Below, one piece after another: positions 22,262 through 34,299 of a stretch of 64,000 bases of DNA; positions within the stretch are counted from its first letter, which is position 1; each line of letters starts with the position of its first letter. The position numbers were made by a program, and so were the translations under genes. This DNA is from Schistocerca nitens (lineage: Eukaryota; Arthropoda; Insecta; Orthoptera; Acrididae): contig NC_064619.1 of assembly GCF_023898315.1 (NCBI RefSeq), positions 481,161,376 through 481,225,375 of the forward strand, in the 5' to 3' direction. The notes under the pieces are model-generated. The model saw nothing but the letters and a program-made list of their open reading frames with translations, had not been told where the DNA came from and did no database searches.

Positions 22262-25200
22262 ACGTGTCTTGTTTTCATCTATATTAAATACAGCTTTATG
22301 CTCACTGATTCGTACAAAATCTAGCTCCATAGCTAACTAACGAAGATAGTTCACATTTTATTCTAGTATGTTGATAACACAGATTACCAATTAACTGCAG
22401 CTATCAAAATGTCTTATATACTCTAAAGATCAACATGTATGGAAAAGATGTAAATAATGTTCTAGAAGCCGAACTTTCATGTGTAGACCTAATGCAGGTG
22501 ACTTCATGTCTGAGCTCCAATCTTGATGTGGCATGGGCGGATCCACCTCAGAAGTCTAACCCAGCCGTTGTGGGTACCTGCAATGTGCAAACACACAGAA
22601 AATAGTCAGTTCTGCTAGGGGTTTACCATTGGATAAGTCAGTTCGTAAGTATTCGAGGCAGCAATGGGAAATATCCAATTCCGCTGTTACACGAACTCGC
22701 CATAAGGTAACAATTATAATTCATTCTCTGCAACCGTACATCAGAATCCCCTAAAATTCCGGCTTTTGTAATAATGCAATGATTTATAGATACAGTTAGA
22801 AAAAGCAGTATACAGAGAAATTAATCGTTATTTACAATGGAAGAACTACATATCAGAAGATGTGAAACTACAAATATTTGTTGTCATAGAGGAAAGAGGA
22901 AATATTCGAAGTTCTACATTAAATTACGTAATGCATAGGTCGAATGAATGATGTAAGCACATGCCGTCTAACAATAACGCGCAACAGAATAAGTGGTAGG
23001 TGATACAACATATCTATACTTTAATAAAGGAATGATGAAACATTCAAAGCTATGCATGGTGGTTTTAGTGAAACTCTCGCTATTTGAGAGGTCCCAATGA
23101 AAAATCAGTGATTCTAGAACAATGAAAGCTTGTGGATACGTTTGTAAGGACATGTGGAAGTGAAATGACGAGTAAACCATTGAAAGAAACGTGTTTTAGT
23201 TCCACTGAAAAGGTAACAATTGTTAATTGCGTACCATGTTTCCGTTCCAGGTTGGTAACGTTTCTCAATGTGACGACTATCTCCATCCCTGACTGCCTGG
23301 AACTACACAGGAGATACCATTTCACTATTCTTTACAGCACTTTTCGAATGATAGACCATGGAAAGTTCAGCTGTCGTGACCACAGCTTGTGTACTGTTTG
23401 AAGATCGCCCTTTGTATCCAGGAATCTCAGCCATGGCTACAGTAACATCCTCAACATTTTGTGGCACAGTTGGTTATCGGCCTGGAAGTTACTTCGACCT
23501 TCCAAATCATGTTATTAAACCGTAGTGTGGAAAGAGGACCTCCCCACATTCCTTTAATGTGTCGATACTTGTGAAAAACAGCAGGACTGTTGCTGTGGTT
23601 TTCAAAAAAGCTTTACGATTAAAGCCCTGCTCACCACGACCATGCTGACTGTCTGCAACTGTAATGCAAACTGATAAACTGATGGTCGTGTACAACCCTA
23701 AGTCGCCGTACCAGTACCAGTGCATAATGACAAGTCATGACACTAAAACTAGTAACAAATCAAATCCTTTAGTACACAGACTTAACATCATTCCTGTAAA
23801 GCTGAGTATCCATGCAGTAAATAGCTCTCTGTCTACAGTGTCTCAGGTAGCGAAAGTTTAGTTACACCCACTCTGTACATCAAGTTACATACTGTGTGGA
23901 TCGCATTAACGATGTAAGCACATGCTGTCAACATATTATGCAACAGTATAGAAGAGGGATGACAGCACATATCTACACATTAAGAAAGTTACGATACTAA
24001 AAACCTCCTACTACAATGGACAAAGAAAAAACAACTACTAAAACTTTCCATGTGAGTTCAGATTTTTCTTATTCTACGATGATGGTCATTCTTCCCTACT
24101 TGGGAGGGCTTTCCGAAATATTTTTGCACTGTTTTACTGATTTTCATCCCATGGCACTCTCTCCCCTGTATGTACAGTAGTTACTTGCCAGAGGCAGGTT
24201 GCTTAACTTAAAGTAAAAGTATATAACATATCTCAGTTGTAAATGGAAAATTTGCTTGATCTTAGGACCAAAGTAAACAATGTTACTTCAATTTCTAAAT
24301 TATAATCCTTGTATTGTTAAAAGTCTTGTCTTAGTTTGGCTGAAACTCCTATCCAAGTCATCCATACAGTATATCAATGCCCCATGCTACTATACTTTTC
24401 GATGTTGGATTGGCATTACATTTTTCTTAACTTCTGTTGTTCAATCGTCTGAATTGAACTTTGTGTTCACTTGGGAGTGACACATGCATTAAATGGATAC
24501 CTCGGCTGATACTTAACTAAATATACATTACCAAGTTTCCATCCTAAGCAAATGTTTTTGGTGCGTGTATATAAAAAACAAACACACGTTGCTTGTCATA
24601 ATGATCGTATAAAATTCCCTGAAATGTGAGTTCCTGCCTAAAGAGTCTCGTATTAAGCTTCTTTTTGTAGCCCCATGGGGTGCTCATTATTATTCACACA
24701 AATAAACAGTACCTTTATTACAGAGTACCCCATGCCAAATGCTCCTCTTGTGTTGTAAATTGCCGCACAATGTTCTGCGATGTGGCACATTCAACAACTT
24801 TTCGTTTGCCGTAGTGGTGGAAACTTCAGTTCTGTGTATAGGAACATGGTGGGAAAGACTTACTAATGTTTACTCAAGAAGATGTGTGTTGTATGTGCCT
24901 ATAGTTTTGATTATTTTGCTGCAAACCCTCTAATATCAGTTACGATTCGATACCCAATACATCTGTTGACAGTTACCGTCACCTGTCTGACGATTCTGTA
25001 ATTTTCATACGTTTAGCAAGTAAAATCTTGGTTCGAACACCTCGTAGGAGTTTGTAACGGAATATTGTAGCATTTGAAATTGTAAATGCATCTCTGTATG
25101 TTAAGAGGAAACTGCATGGCAATCTAAAATACATGAGTTTTTAATAAAAAGTGGAACAGTTCCAAGTGGGACTCGAGCACAGGAGGTTCCGTACGAAACT

Positions 25201-25704
25201 TAATTATATCTATAAACAGTTCGTCCATTTCTGAAATAGAGTATCTCGATCAATTTTGCCTATTATCTACGTTGATACCGGCAAGGTATCAGCCTAGAGA
25301 TGCCAAGGTTTTCGACGGTATTTTAATTTCAGTGATATAAATGTCACAAAGTCGTGCAGAAGGCAGGTGACCCTTATTATTATAATCAACAGCTTTCTAT
25401 TCACGCTGATTTGGTTGTGATGGTAGAAGTCAAACAACAGGCAAAGAAGGGTTTTGTTGCTCATACAATGCGTTTCAGAATGTATCCATCGCCAGTTATC
25501 AATGAGTGATTAGTGCACATAGATACGACGTTTCCCGACCTGAAACGCCATATCCATGTGCAGTAATCGCTCGTCTGTATCTGATGATGGATAAAATCCA
25601 AAACGCCTCATTTGAGCTAAAAGGGTCATTTCCTGCGGGCTCTTTGACTTTTACCGTTGCGACACACTCAGGCCGAATACAGAACTGGAAATTTGGAAAT
25701 TTGT
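22262..25704. other. No gene recognised; short direct repeat pair
   Basis: AT-rich, longest frame 89 codons (23132-23401). Segments near 22943-23060 and 23901-24015 match in direct orientation (both start gatgtaagcacatgc). Near 24055-24165 the plus strand (ttcttattctacgatgatgg then cattcttcccta) resembles the end of the CR1-like LINE at 48376-49200, suggesting a small fragment. Otherwise nothing seen. Confidence 0.45.
22943..24015. repeat. Pair of ~115 bp diverged direct repeats, about 960 bp apart
   Basis: Copy 1 about 22943-23060, copy 2 about 23901-24015. Shared: gatgtaagcacatgc, then acagcacatatct-like against acaacatatct, then aagaaagttacgat against aaaggaatgatga. Nature unknown. Confidence 0.5.
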
Positions 25705-25903
25705 GGTAAGAACTACGGGATCAAACTACTTAGAACATCGGTCCCTAGGCTTATGCACTACTTATTCTAACTTAAAGTAACTTATCCTAATCACAACACA
25801 CACACACACACACACATGCCCGACGGAGGACTCGAGCCTCCTACGGGGGGAGCCGTGCGAACCGTGACAATACGCCTAAGACCGCCCGGCTACCCCGTTC
25901 GGC
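25705..25903 (-). mobile_element. tRNA-derived SINE, family 2
   Basis: Plus strand carries catcggtccctaggctt, a (CA)n stretch at about 25794-25815, then atgcccgacggaggactcga (B-box region on the minus strand) and gaccgcccggctaccccgtt (head). Same layout as 32234-32428 and clearly different from family 1. Target duplication not found. Confidence 0.75.
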
Positions 25904-25934
25904 AATGCACGACTATTCATTGTTTTAACATCAT

Positions 25935-26830
25935 GTTTGACGTCAAATAACAAATGACTAAAGAAATATTTTTTGAAGCGATATAATCAGAAATTAACAT
26001 TTTTAGGACTTTTTCCTTTACTTGTACTGTGAAACCCTATTTCGTACCAAATTTTATCGTTGCAGATCAACGGGAAGAGCCCTGTGGCTTTCGATGAGTC
26101 TGGTTGTATCAAAATATGTAACATGTGTGGCCATACCTTCTGACAGTACTGAGTCAGAAGTTAACGATTATTATACTGCTAATAGGCCATAGATCTTAGT
26201 ATCTGCATAAATTGCAAATTGATAATCTACCCATTCCTGGGAAAAGTGCCTTAACAGACCGACTAACAGACAGACAGTCTGACAACAACTGACAAAAACA
26301 AACTGTGTGATGTAATTACAAATTTCCAGTTTCGGAGTTTTTCCTTTGTTTCTATTGAGAAACCTTGCTTATTGATAAAATTTCGTGATTCTCAGCCAAC
26401 TCGAGTTATCCTGAGCTTTTTCATGAGTGAGTTTGCGTGTATCATAATATGTGTACTAAATGGCTGTAGCTATTTGTTGCAGTGTGTTAAAAGCTTGCAT
26501 TTATTACACCAACAAGGGTCAATAGAACTTAGCATGTGACATAACCTGGAACTTCATACGTCTGCTCGTTCCAGAATGCAAATGGTCTTGACAGATGGAT
26601 GGACAGATAGATAGGATAACAAATGACAAAACCTTTTTCGTGCGATACAGCTACATATTTATAGGTTCTGGTTTTTTTTCTTTTGATTGTACTGTGAAAC
26701 CTTCCTTCTTACAGAATTTCATGGTTCTAGGCCACCTACCGTATAGATTTTGGTGACTGACTTGACGAGTATTAAAATGTTTGACGTAAACGTCCGTAAC
26801 ATTTGATTGCACTGCGTTCGAAACTTTACG
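25935..26830. repeat. Tandem repeat, ~330 bp unit, about 2.7 diverged copies
   Basis: Unit landmarks recur at regular spacing: tactgtgaaaccctatt near 26024, attgagaaaccttgctt near 26354, tactgtgaaaccttcctt near 26690; then tttcgatgagtctgg, catgagtgagtttgcg; then nacagac-rich stretches before each unit end and caaatgacaaa-like stretches near 25950, 26290 and 26625. Spacing is about 327-336 bp. Copies are strongly diverged. It may be satellite-like or the inner repeat of an unknown element. Confidence 0.8.
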
Positions 26831-27234
26831 GAAGGATGCCTAAATTAAAAATTCTACAAGGCCTAAAGTGGCAGCTCCACAATCAGTCTGTGCTTTCATG
26901 GAATCAGTAACTCCGTCAAGCATGTTTCCTTACTAAAAATCTGCTTAAGGGTAAAGCAGATGACCAAAACCACGATGACAAGGCAACAAGTATATATACT
27001 TTGGAATGTAGGACAAACTACTCTTGTGAAGATGTATTTTCCGTAGTTTACGTAGTAAGGAAATACCACTAAGGGCCATGGCGTGACGAAGCCTCTCCGT
27101 CGTTTCCAGATCCCCGGTTTAATAGACAATACACAACAATATGTTACAGAATTTTAGCTATCATAGACGTTTCGTGATAGAAGAACAAATAGGTTTCAGA
27201 AAGTAGCGATTCTGCACACGTGCCACTTTCGCAC
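26831..27234. other. No gene seen
   Basis: Short frames only; longest 77 codons on the minus strand (27129-26896), unrecognised. Confidence 0.45.
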
Positions 27235-27925
27235 CTCAAGAGATAATTTGCTGATGACCAGAATATAATCAGCAAAACTGAAGACGAGCTGCAAAGAAAC
27301 TATATGACAACTACAATTTTAAATATTCCTCAAATAAGACAAAAACAATTGCTTTCAAAGGTAAATATACTGTCAGAATAGAAGTTGTAATCAGAGAAAC
27401 TGTATTAGATCAAGCCACTTGTTATAATTACTTAAGCGCATACGTCAGTCAGAAATATGAAAAGTAATGAGAAACCGAATTACTGGTGTTCCAGAAAACA
27501 TGCAATACAATGAATAGAAGCCTAAAAACTAAAGAGAGGAGAGAAAGGGGAATGAATTTCTACAAATTAATGGCTGTGAGAGCGTTTCTCTATGTATCTG
27601 AAACATGGACGTTAACGGAAACTGGCAAAAACAAGATCCTGCTGCCGAAATGAGCTCTTGAGAATACTAGAAGGATCTATCTTTTCAGATAAAACTATAA
27701 ATGAAAAATTAATGGAAGGACTAGGATCAAATTCTTTGAAATAAAACTTGTAAACTATATAAATGTTTGGAGAAAGCATGGTGATCGAATGTGTAAGGCG
27801 AGGATCCCCAGAAGAGCATTTCTTCATAGGCCTAAAGGAAGAGAATATCTGAGAAGGTCAGAGAAACGAGAGTCAGATATGTTGTTGAAGCCGGAATAAG
27901 CAACATTCCCTAATTCAAGGAGTAC
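27235..27925 (+). pseudogene. RTE-like LINE (second lineage), end of reverse transcriptase
   Basis: At 27247 the plus frame reads FADDQNIISKTEDELQRN, the catalytic block with its two Asp intact. After frameshifts follow a Lys-rich segment, MNFYKLMAVRAFLYVSETWT (thumb region 'YKVMAVPTLLYGSETW') and TETGKNKI. It then decays to an A/G-rich end near 27925. The sequence and spacing differ from the 62869-64000 family, so this is a separate lineage. Truncated at the 5' side just before the FADD block. Confidence 0.8.
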
Positions 27926-28529
27926 AGAAAAAGAAGAAGAAGAAGGAAGAATATGCAAGCTGTCGTATATGTGACTGTAGGCTTACTGGCGAAGATGGCT
28001 AGTATGACACTTTCCGAAACGTCGATATATACATACGCTAACACCCTGCGAAGACTCGAGAAACCTTTATCAATATGCAAGCTATTTTAGTTGAATATTT
28101 TTAGTTTCCCGTCATTTTACACTGGATTATATCCACTGGGACACTGATACTGGTAGATTTCTCTTGGACAGCCATGTTTCATTATGCCAGCCACATTGTG
28201 TAATAGTTATTGCGATAAGAAAGGTAAACTAAATAATAAATTATAGAGGTAAGGAATGGGTCTGCTAATTGAGCGTTTAATTATCCAGTAAGGATCCGAG
28301 AAATTTGACGACGAAACAGGATGGCCTCATATCACAAATTAGTAGGACTGGAGCACACTGTTTAATACATAAAGCAACTGGACTGGAGGGGTTGGGGAAA
28401 GGGATTGGGAGGAAACAACAATACGTAAATTTTAAATTTCTGTAAACTCATGATCTTTTGCTGGACCATAGAAAACGTGTGTGTGCGTCTGTTCTAACTT
28501 CTTTGTAAAGAGTCTTACACTGTTTCGTT
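27926..28529. other. No gene seen
   Basis: AT-rich, no recognisable frame or repeat. Confidence 0.45.
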
Positions 28530-29660
28530 ACACCATGAGTCGTTTGGTGGTGACAAAAGTGAAGATTTGATACCCGACTGGTAGAAATGTGACCAATATT
28601 TCATAAAGAAAGCTGTAATCTAACTCTCTGATAGCTTCATAGTTTTCCGATGCTTCGCTACCTCATAAGGTTTTGCTCCATCCTTTAAACAGTTCTTTTT
28701 TCTGACCATGTATACGGGTACTGGTAACAGCACATCGAAATTGTTGAAAAATCGTTGTATGCATGCCATTATCTGGACTGAATCCAGAAAAGTTCCCCAA
28801 TTTATGTTGCCATCAGTAATAAGTTCCGGTGTGGAAACAACAGGTTCGCTACTCCGTTTGTGGAATATTGTATTAATCTCATCTCATTCTTCAAAACTGT
28901 GTGATCACGTTTCGCGATATTATCGGTCCAAACGCGTACCACTTCGCTGACGTCATTAAATTTTGTCACAGGGTTTGTTCAATGACTTTGTACACCACAA
29001 AATATTTTTTTTATACCATTCGAACTGTCAATGCTCTTTTGTTTGACACTAGCAAGTTCTAGATTCTGCCCTCGGACGAAAATAGAAGTTTCAGATTCAG
29101 ATTCTTCGTACTGAACCTATTGCTAATAAAACTGATTTTCCTGTGATAATGACACTTCACGCTCATCGGATTTACCGTGGAATTCGGTCTTCTATTGTGA
29201 TATTTCATCAACAAGTTTATTTATTTCCACCTCTTCATTTGTCCATTGTTCTCTGCACGAGGTTATTTCCTGCATCGATTCTAATATCAAAATTTAGATG
29301 TAATTCAAATAATGACCGAGGCTTTGTTTCTCCTCATACATCTTCGCATACGGTTTCAGGTTAGGCAAGTGGTATTATAGCGACAAAACTCACAGTAGCA
29401 TTTTCACTAATATGGCTGATTTCAAAATTTTCTGCAGTATCTCCTGTCCTCGTTTTAATATGCGGGCTGGATAGGTATCTAGGAAATGAATTTAAGTTGA
29501 TCGTAGACCTGTTTTTGTGCACCCAGAAAAGGCCTGAGGCGGTGGTCGCAGGATAGCAAATAAATTGCCTTATACTGAATAGAAATTATTTTTATTTTCC
29601 TTCTTAGATCCACAAAACATCCATCGTGGCAGTTATTAATTTCTCTGAACAACACTTACC
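28530..29660. repeat. Anonymous block B, copy 1
   Basis: Matches 57440-58840 in the same order and orientation. Examples: ggtgtggaaacaacaggttc against ctgtggaaacaatacattc; gctgacgtcattaaatttt against gctgatgtcataaaatttt; taatatgcgggctggatag against taatgtgcgggctgcatag; then ccagaaaaggcctga against tcagaaaaggtctgtg; and cagttattaattt in both. Identity is modest (perhaps 60-70%). No protein or repeat family recognised. Confidence 0.6.
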
Positions 29661-29734
29661 ACAATTACACTATACATTTTCCACAAAAACTGCCCATACC
29701 CTTGTGGCCTGCTAGCAAGTGTGAAACCCTCCCA

Positions 29735-31323
29735 CACAAACATACACAAACTGGCGCAGTTGTTAGATCGATTACTGCCGCTACAATGGCAGGTTATCAA
29801 GACTGAAGTAAGTTTGAACGTGGTGTTATAGTAGGCGCACGAGCGATGGGATACAGCACCTCTGAGCCAGCGACGAAGTGGGCATTTTCCGGTACGACCA
29901 TTTCACGAGTATACCGTGAATATCAGGAATCCGGTAAAACATCAAAACGTCAACTTCGCTGCGGTCGGAAAAGATCCTCCAAGAATGGGACCAACGGCGA
30001 CTGAAGAAAATCGTTCAACATGACAGAAGTGTGAGCCTTCCGCTAATTGCTGCAGATTTCAGTACTGGGCCATCAACTAATGTTAGCGTGCGAACCATTC
30101 AATGAAACATCATCGATATGGGCTTTCGGAGCGGAAAGTCCACTCGTGTACCCATGATGACTGCGCGACACGAAGCTTTATGAGTCACCTGGGCCAGTCA
30201 ACACCGACATTGGACTGTTGACGACTGGAAACATGGTCGGAGGAGTCTCGATTCAATTTGTACCGTGCAGCTGGACGTGTACAGGTCTGGAGACAACCTC
30301 ATGAATCCATGGACCCTGCATGTCAGCAGGGACTATTCAAGCTGGTGGAGGATTCGTAATTCCGTGGAGCATTTGCTTTTGGAGTGATATGGGCACATGA
30401 TACGTCTAAATACGACTCTGACAGGTGACACGTACGTAAGTATCTTGTCTGATCACCTGCACAGTCATGTCCGTTATACATTCCGACAGATTTGGGCAAT
30501 TACAACAGGACAATGCGACACTCCACACGTACAGAATTGCTACAGAGTGGTTGAAGGAACACTCTTTCAGTTTAAGCACTTCCGATGGCCACGAAACTCC
30601 ACATACATGAACATAAATGAACATATTTGGGATGCCTTGCAACGTGCTGTTTAGTACAGATCGCCACCCCCTCATACTGTGGTATCAACGTTCGATACCA
30701 CACTTGTTAGCGGTTGCAGTTATCGACCGCGTTCCGTACTAGTATTGCTGAACCCGCGAGTCGCGACTAGCGTCGCTATCGAAGCTCCGCGGCTTGTAAC
30801 AAATCTATAGCGAGAGCTCGTCCACTCTTCCTCGGGACGTCAAGTAGGAAAATAGTATAGGCTTCAGCTGATAGGAAGCAACCTGTAACAAGGCGCTTAG
30901 TTAAAGTATGACCTATGTGATGCCTCTATAGCTCTCTGTTTGTAACTATACTCCTCCTGACTATGAAGACTCCTGTACCACCTGTTAAGTACAATATATT
31001 ATTTTTTACTAACGACTTCTAATTATTTTAGTCTTTGTAGACCCAGATCATGCCGCCAGCTCCTTATCGACTTCACTGACAAACCTGCTGTATGTGCAAA
31101 GAAGAGATTTGTATGTTTCCATTTAGCATCGGCCACCATCCATTCACATTGACGACGATTCGTTCGTCATCATAACACATACTCTTACGAATTTATGGAC
31201 AGCCCTGCAGGATTCATGGTGTCTGCTAGTCCACGCCACGTCGTGTTGCGGCACTTCTGCGTGCTCTTAGGGACCCTAAATGATATTAAGCAGGTGTACC
31301 CGTTTCTTTGGCTCTTCAGTGTG
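29735..31323 (+). mobile_element. Tc1-like transposon, inactive, split by a solo LTR
   Basis: Starts near MAGYQD at 29787 (first helix-turn-helix, FERGVIVGARAMGYSTSE). It continues through frameshifted sequence to the first catalytic block near 30240, where the usual SDES reads SEES, so the first catalytic Asp is Glu. The second block QQDNATLHT lies near 30505 and IWDALQRA near 30630. The frame is then interrupted by the LTR at 30678-31177 and resumes with NLWTALQDSW at 31190. The right end reads tttggctcttcagtg, a Tc1-type terminal repeat; the left inverted repeat was not found. Inactive. Confidence 0.85.
30678..31177. repeat. Solo LTR, 500 bp
   Basis: Begins TGTGGTATC and ends ATAACA (TG...CA), flanked by a perfect 5 bp duplication CATAC (30673-30677 and 31178-31182). 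The first 27 bases form an inverted repeat (tgtggtatc and gataccaca). Removing it with one CATAC restores an open transposase frame across the join (PPPHTL then TNLWTALQ). Family of the parent retrotransposon unknown; unrelated by eye to the LTR at 11295. Confidence 0.9.
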
Positions 31324-32222
31324 TAACATGTGACTTACAACTTGCAGTATGTGTAACGTACCAAATCACAGAAAGTTTGCAAGTGAATTTTGGGACTCCG
31401 TCGATGGACCTATTCCGTCATTGGATATAATAACATTTTACTTATAGGGCATTGCAGTTGCTTGATTCTAGTTTCTGGACGTCATTAGGCATGACATTCC
31501 TTTTCTGCATATGTCTGTATGACGTATATTGAGATCTTTTAAGCTTGGGCAGAAGGCTATGAACGCAGAGTTGACCATCTCGAATTAATTTGTCTGTTCT
31601 CTTCTTCACTGTCGCTATTTTCTACTATACGATCGCTATGAGAGTGACCGTGTGGTATATGATTTGTTTGATCTACAGTTACAATGCTCGTATCAATGAA
31701 GCGGAACGATATCCTAAAATTCTCCACAAGTTAGCAGGTTAGCTATACTGAAGTCTCCACCATCTGTAATTTGTTCGTATTATGACACGAGTGCGGAAAA
31801 TGCTCATCGGTTGGATTACACCGTTCTGTTTTTGCGCGATTTGTGGATGTCTGCAACCCAAATTTTTTAATTACACCTGCAATGATGAGCGACTCACCTG
31901 CTTAGAAGCGTGTTTGTTCACCTTTGTAACGTCACACAGCAGCCAATTTGCGTTTCGTAGATTCCACATATCGTTAATAGCCTTCCCTGAGGTATATGAC
32001 ACCAGCTCTCTTTGTGCAGGTAAGGCAATTCCCAAAAGTTATGGGCCGGTGGTTTGTTGACATGGAGCATGCGCTCGATAGGAGTCACTTTAGGCGAATT
32101 CCACTCCAAGACATTGACATAAGTTTACCATGACGCTACTCGATCCACTGTAGCAGTAGCCTGGCTTTGTGACACGGAGAATTGCGCTGCTAGAAGACGA
32201 CATCACTGTTAAGGAATACATC
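31324..32222. other. No gene recognised
   Basis: Longest frame 92 codons (31782-32060, plus), not recognised. No repeat boundaries seen. Confidence 0.45.
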
Positions 32223-32233
32223 AAACTTGAAGG

Positions 32234-32428
32234 TGTTAAGTTCCCGTGGGACCAAACGGCTGAGGTCATCGGTCCGTAGACTTAGACACTACATAATCTA
32301 ACGCAAACTAACTTATTCTAAGGACAACACACACACGCCTGCCCGAGGGAGGACTCAGACCTCACAGGGGGGAGAGCCTCTCGAACTGTGAGAAGACGAC
32401 TCAGACCGCACTGCCACCCTGCGCGGCC
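32234..32428 (-). mobile_element. tRNA-derived SINE, family 2
   Basis: Plus strand: gaggtcatcggtccgtagac, a short (CA)n, cctgcccgagggaggactca, then gcactgccaccctgcgcggc. Imperfect 11 bp duplication aaacttgaagg / aaatttgaagg at 32223-32233 and 32429-32439. Confidence 0.85.
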
Positions 32429-32439
32429 AAATTTGAAGG

Positions 32440-33029
32440 GATGTAGGTGGCCCACAATAATGTTTACATAGTCCAGAGCTTTCGTGGAGCCTTCATTCAC
32501 AACCACAGGTCGCTTGGAAGACTATGTGAATGTGTTCCATGTGAAAGCGAAATATACCTAACTGAACATGGTAAAATATGCCGTTTTCTGAGAAGTAGTC
32601 GAATTTTCATTTATGGATATTTTGTAGTTGTTTACGTACTGTTCTCTACTTTTACAATAAGAGGTGTCATGATACGGCAAGGCACCGTCACAAGAGGCTG
32701 TTGTCGGCTGTTGAGGTGTTTCCGGTGTATTTAACTCTATGTAGTTCTGACAGAATGGGTTCCCGTTGCCAGTATTCAAACACGTCGTGGCTGACTCACT
32801 GGAGACGTCCTTCTCGCCGTAAGCATCTAAGGAGACGAACTGACGTCCGTATGTCACACACCTGCGGCCGTCCTGTGCTGAGTTTTACGCTTGTGGTAAC
32901 TTTGTCCCTGAGATATTGAGGGCCAGCCTTATTATTGTTGACCTGGGCAATCCCAGTTCTTTTGTAATCTCCGATACGGTGTGAGACACGCTCAAAGTTA
33001 GTTAACTTGCGAGTGGCTGCCATGTTGCA
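32440..33029. other. No gene recognised
   Basis: Frames up to 99 codons on both strands (32857-32558 minus, 32447-32734 plus) overlap each other and resemble nothing known. Confidence 0.4.
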
Positions 33030-34240
33030 ACACATCTACTCACTCTGCTATGTAACATACCTGACGTCTGTTTCCTTTCCTTTTACTGATTACGACTCTC
33101 CTGAAAAATCTGTGTGGTAACAATGCATTCAGCAAGTACGACAGTAACACCATCACCACCATGTACCCGTGATGCCAATACAGAAAATAAGAGAAGAAAA
33201 GCAAACTAAAGCTTTCTTCTTTACGAGTGTGACGCCCATATGATCCACAGTGAGATCTTTTGTGTATTTACTTGATGCCACTCGTGACGGCCCTCCCAGG
33301 TTGTCGACGTTCACTGATAACCTGCCTGACTATAGAGTTTTCCTTTTAGACTCTTTGAGTGCTATCTGCTCCAACCCGTCAGGTGCCTTGCTCAGCATCA
33401 ACGTAGATAGCAACGATGATCTCTTCTGATCGTCGGCACTTGAGGTGTGCCATTCTGCCACCGAACAACTTGCAGCAGACCTCATGCCACATCATAGCTT
33501 AGGCAGACGAGCTGCCCATCCCCGCCACCTGGTAGCCAACAGCCACGTTGCGCCCTGGAGCAGACTTGATGTCATGTGAGCTCCGGTCACAGAGGCTTGA
33601 TGAGATAATAAACAACCGTTAGCGTGCGGAGATTTAACGCACAAATCGAACAGTGAAAGAGCTTTGCTAGATTCTATGAACATGAAGTGAATTTTTTATT
33701 GTAGTGAGATTTAACAATTCTAGATTATCCACTATGATTACCATTTGATGAATTTCCCAGCCAACAGTCATTTTGTTACACAAAACAAAGTTTTATGAAA
33801 CCCGTTGTTTTCGTCAGCAGACGTTTATGGCGTTGCAGTATCTCTGTTGTCCTCCAACTGCTAACACGCCAGAAGACACGTGTCTCCGAGACCTGACTGC
33901 TCGTCGCTTTATTTGTTCGTCGCGTAAGGCCAGTGTCACAGTAAATGTGACAAGACGCGGGAATTAATTCATTCCACGTGTAGATAACGGAAAGAAGGAG
34001 AACATTCAGGGATGCGGAACAAGACAAGGCACACATTTACAAGTCAAAAACAATTAATAGAAACATAATCTGCCCACGGTCTTAACAAAAATGTATAACT
34101 GGAAAGAAAGCTGCTACTATGATAAAGAATGTCAAGTTGCTTGAATTATAGCAAATAGCTATTCTTATTTTCCTCTTGGAAGCTTCACATTTATTTGAAT
34201 ACATTGCTATTATTTAAAGAAATCTATTATCTACATCTGC
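33030..34240. repeat. Anonymous block C, copy 1
   Basis: Matches 61105-62560 in the same orientation. Examples: tctactcactct at both starts; cagtgagatctttt against gagtgagatctgta; ctgataacctgcctg against ctgataggctgcctg; acaaccgttagcgtgcg against acaaccgttaacatgcg; ttatgaaacccgttgttttc against tatgaaacccttcgttttc; gtgactgctcg-type sequence and ttatttgttcgtcgc against ttatttggttcgtcgc. No coding family recognised. Copy 2 has a SINE that copy 1 lacks. Confidence 0.75.
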
Positions 34241-34299
34241 AGACACACTGATGTGAGTAGAGCCATGGCTAATTATATGCACATATACAGATTACGTGA

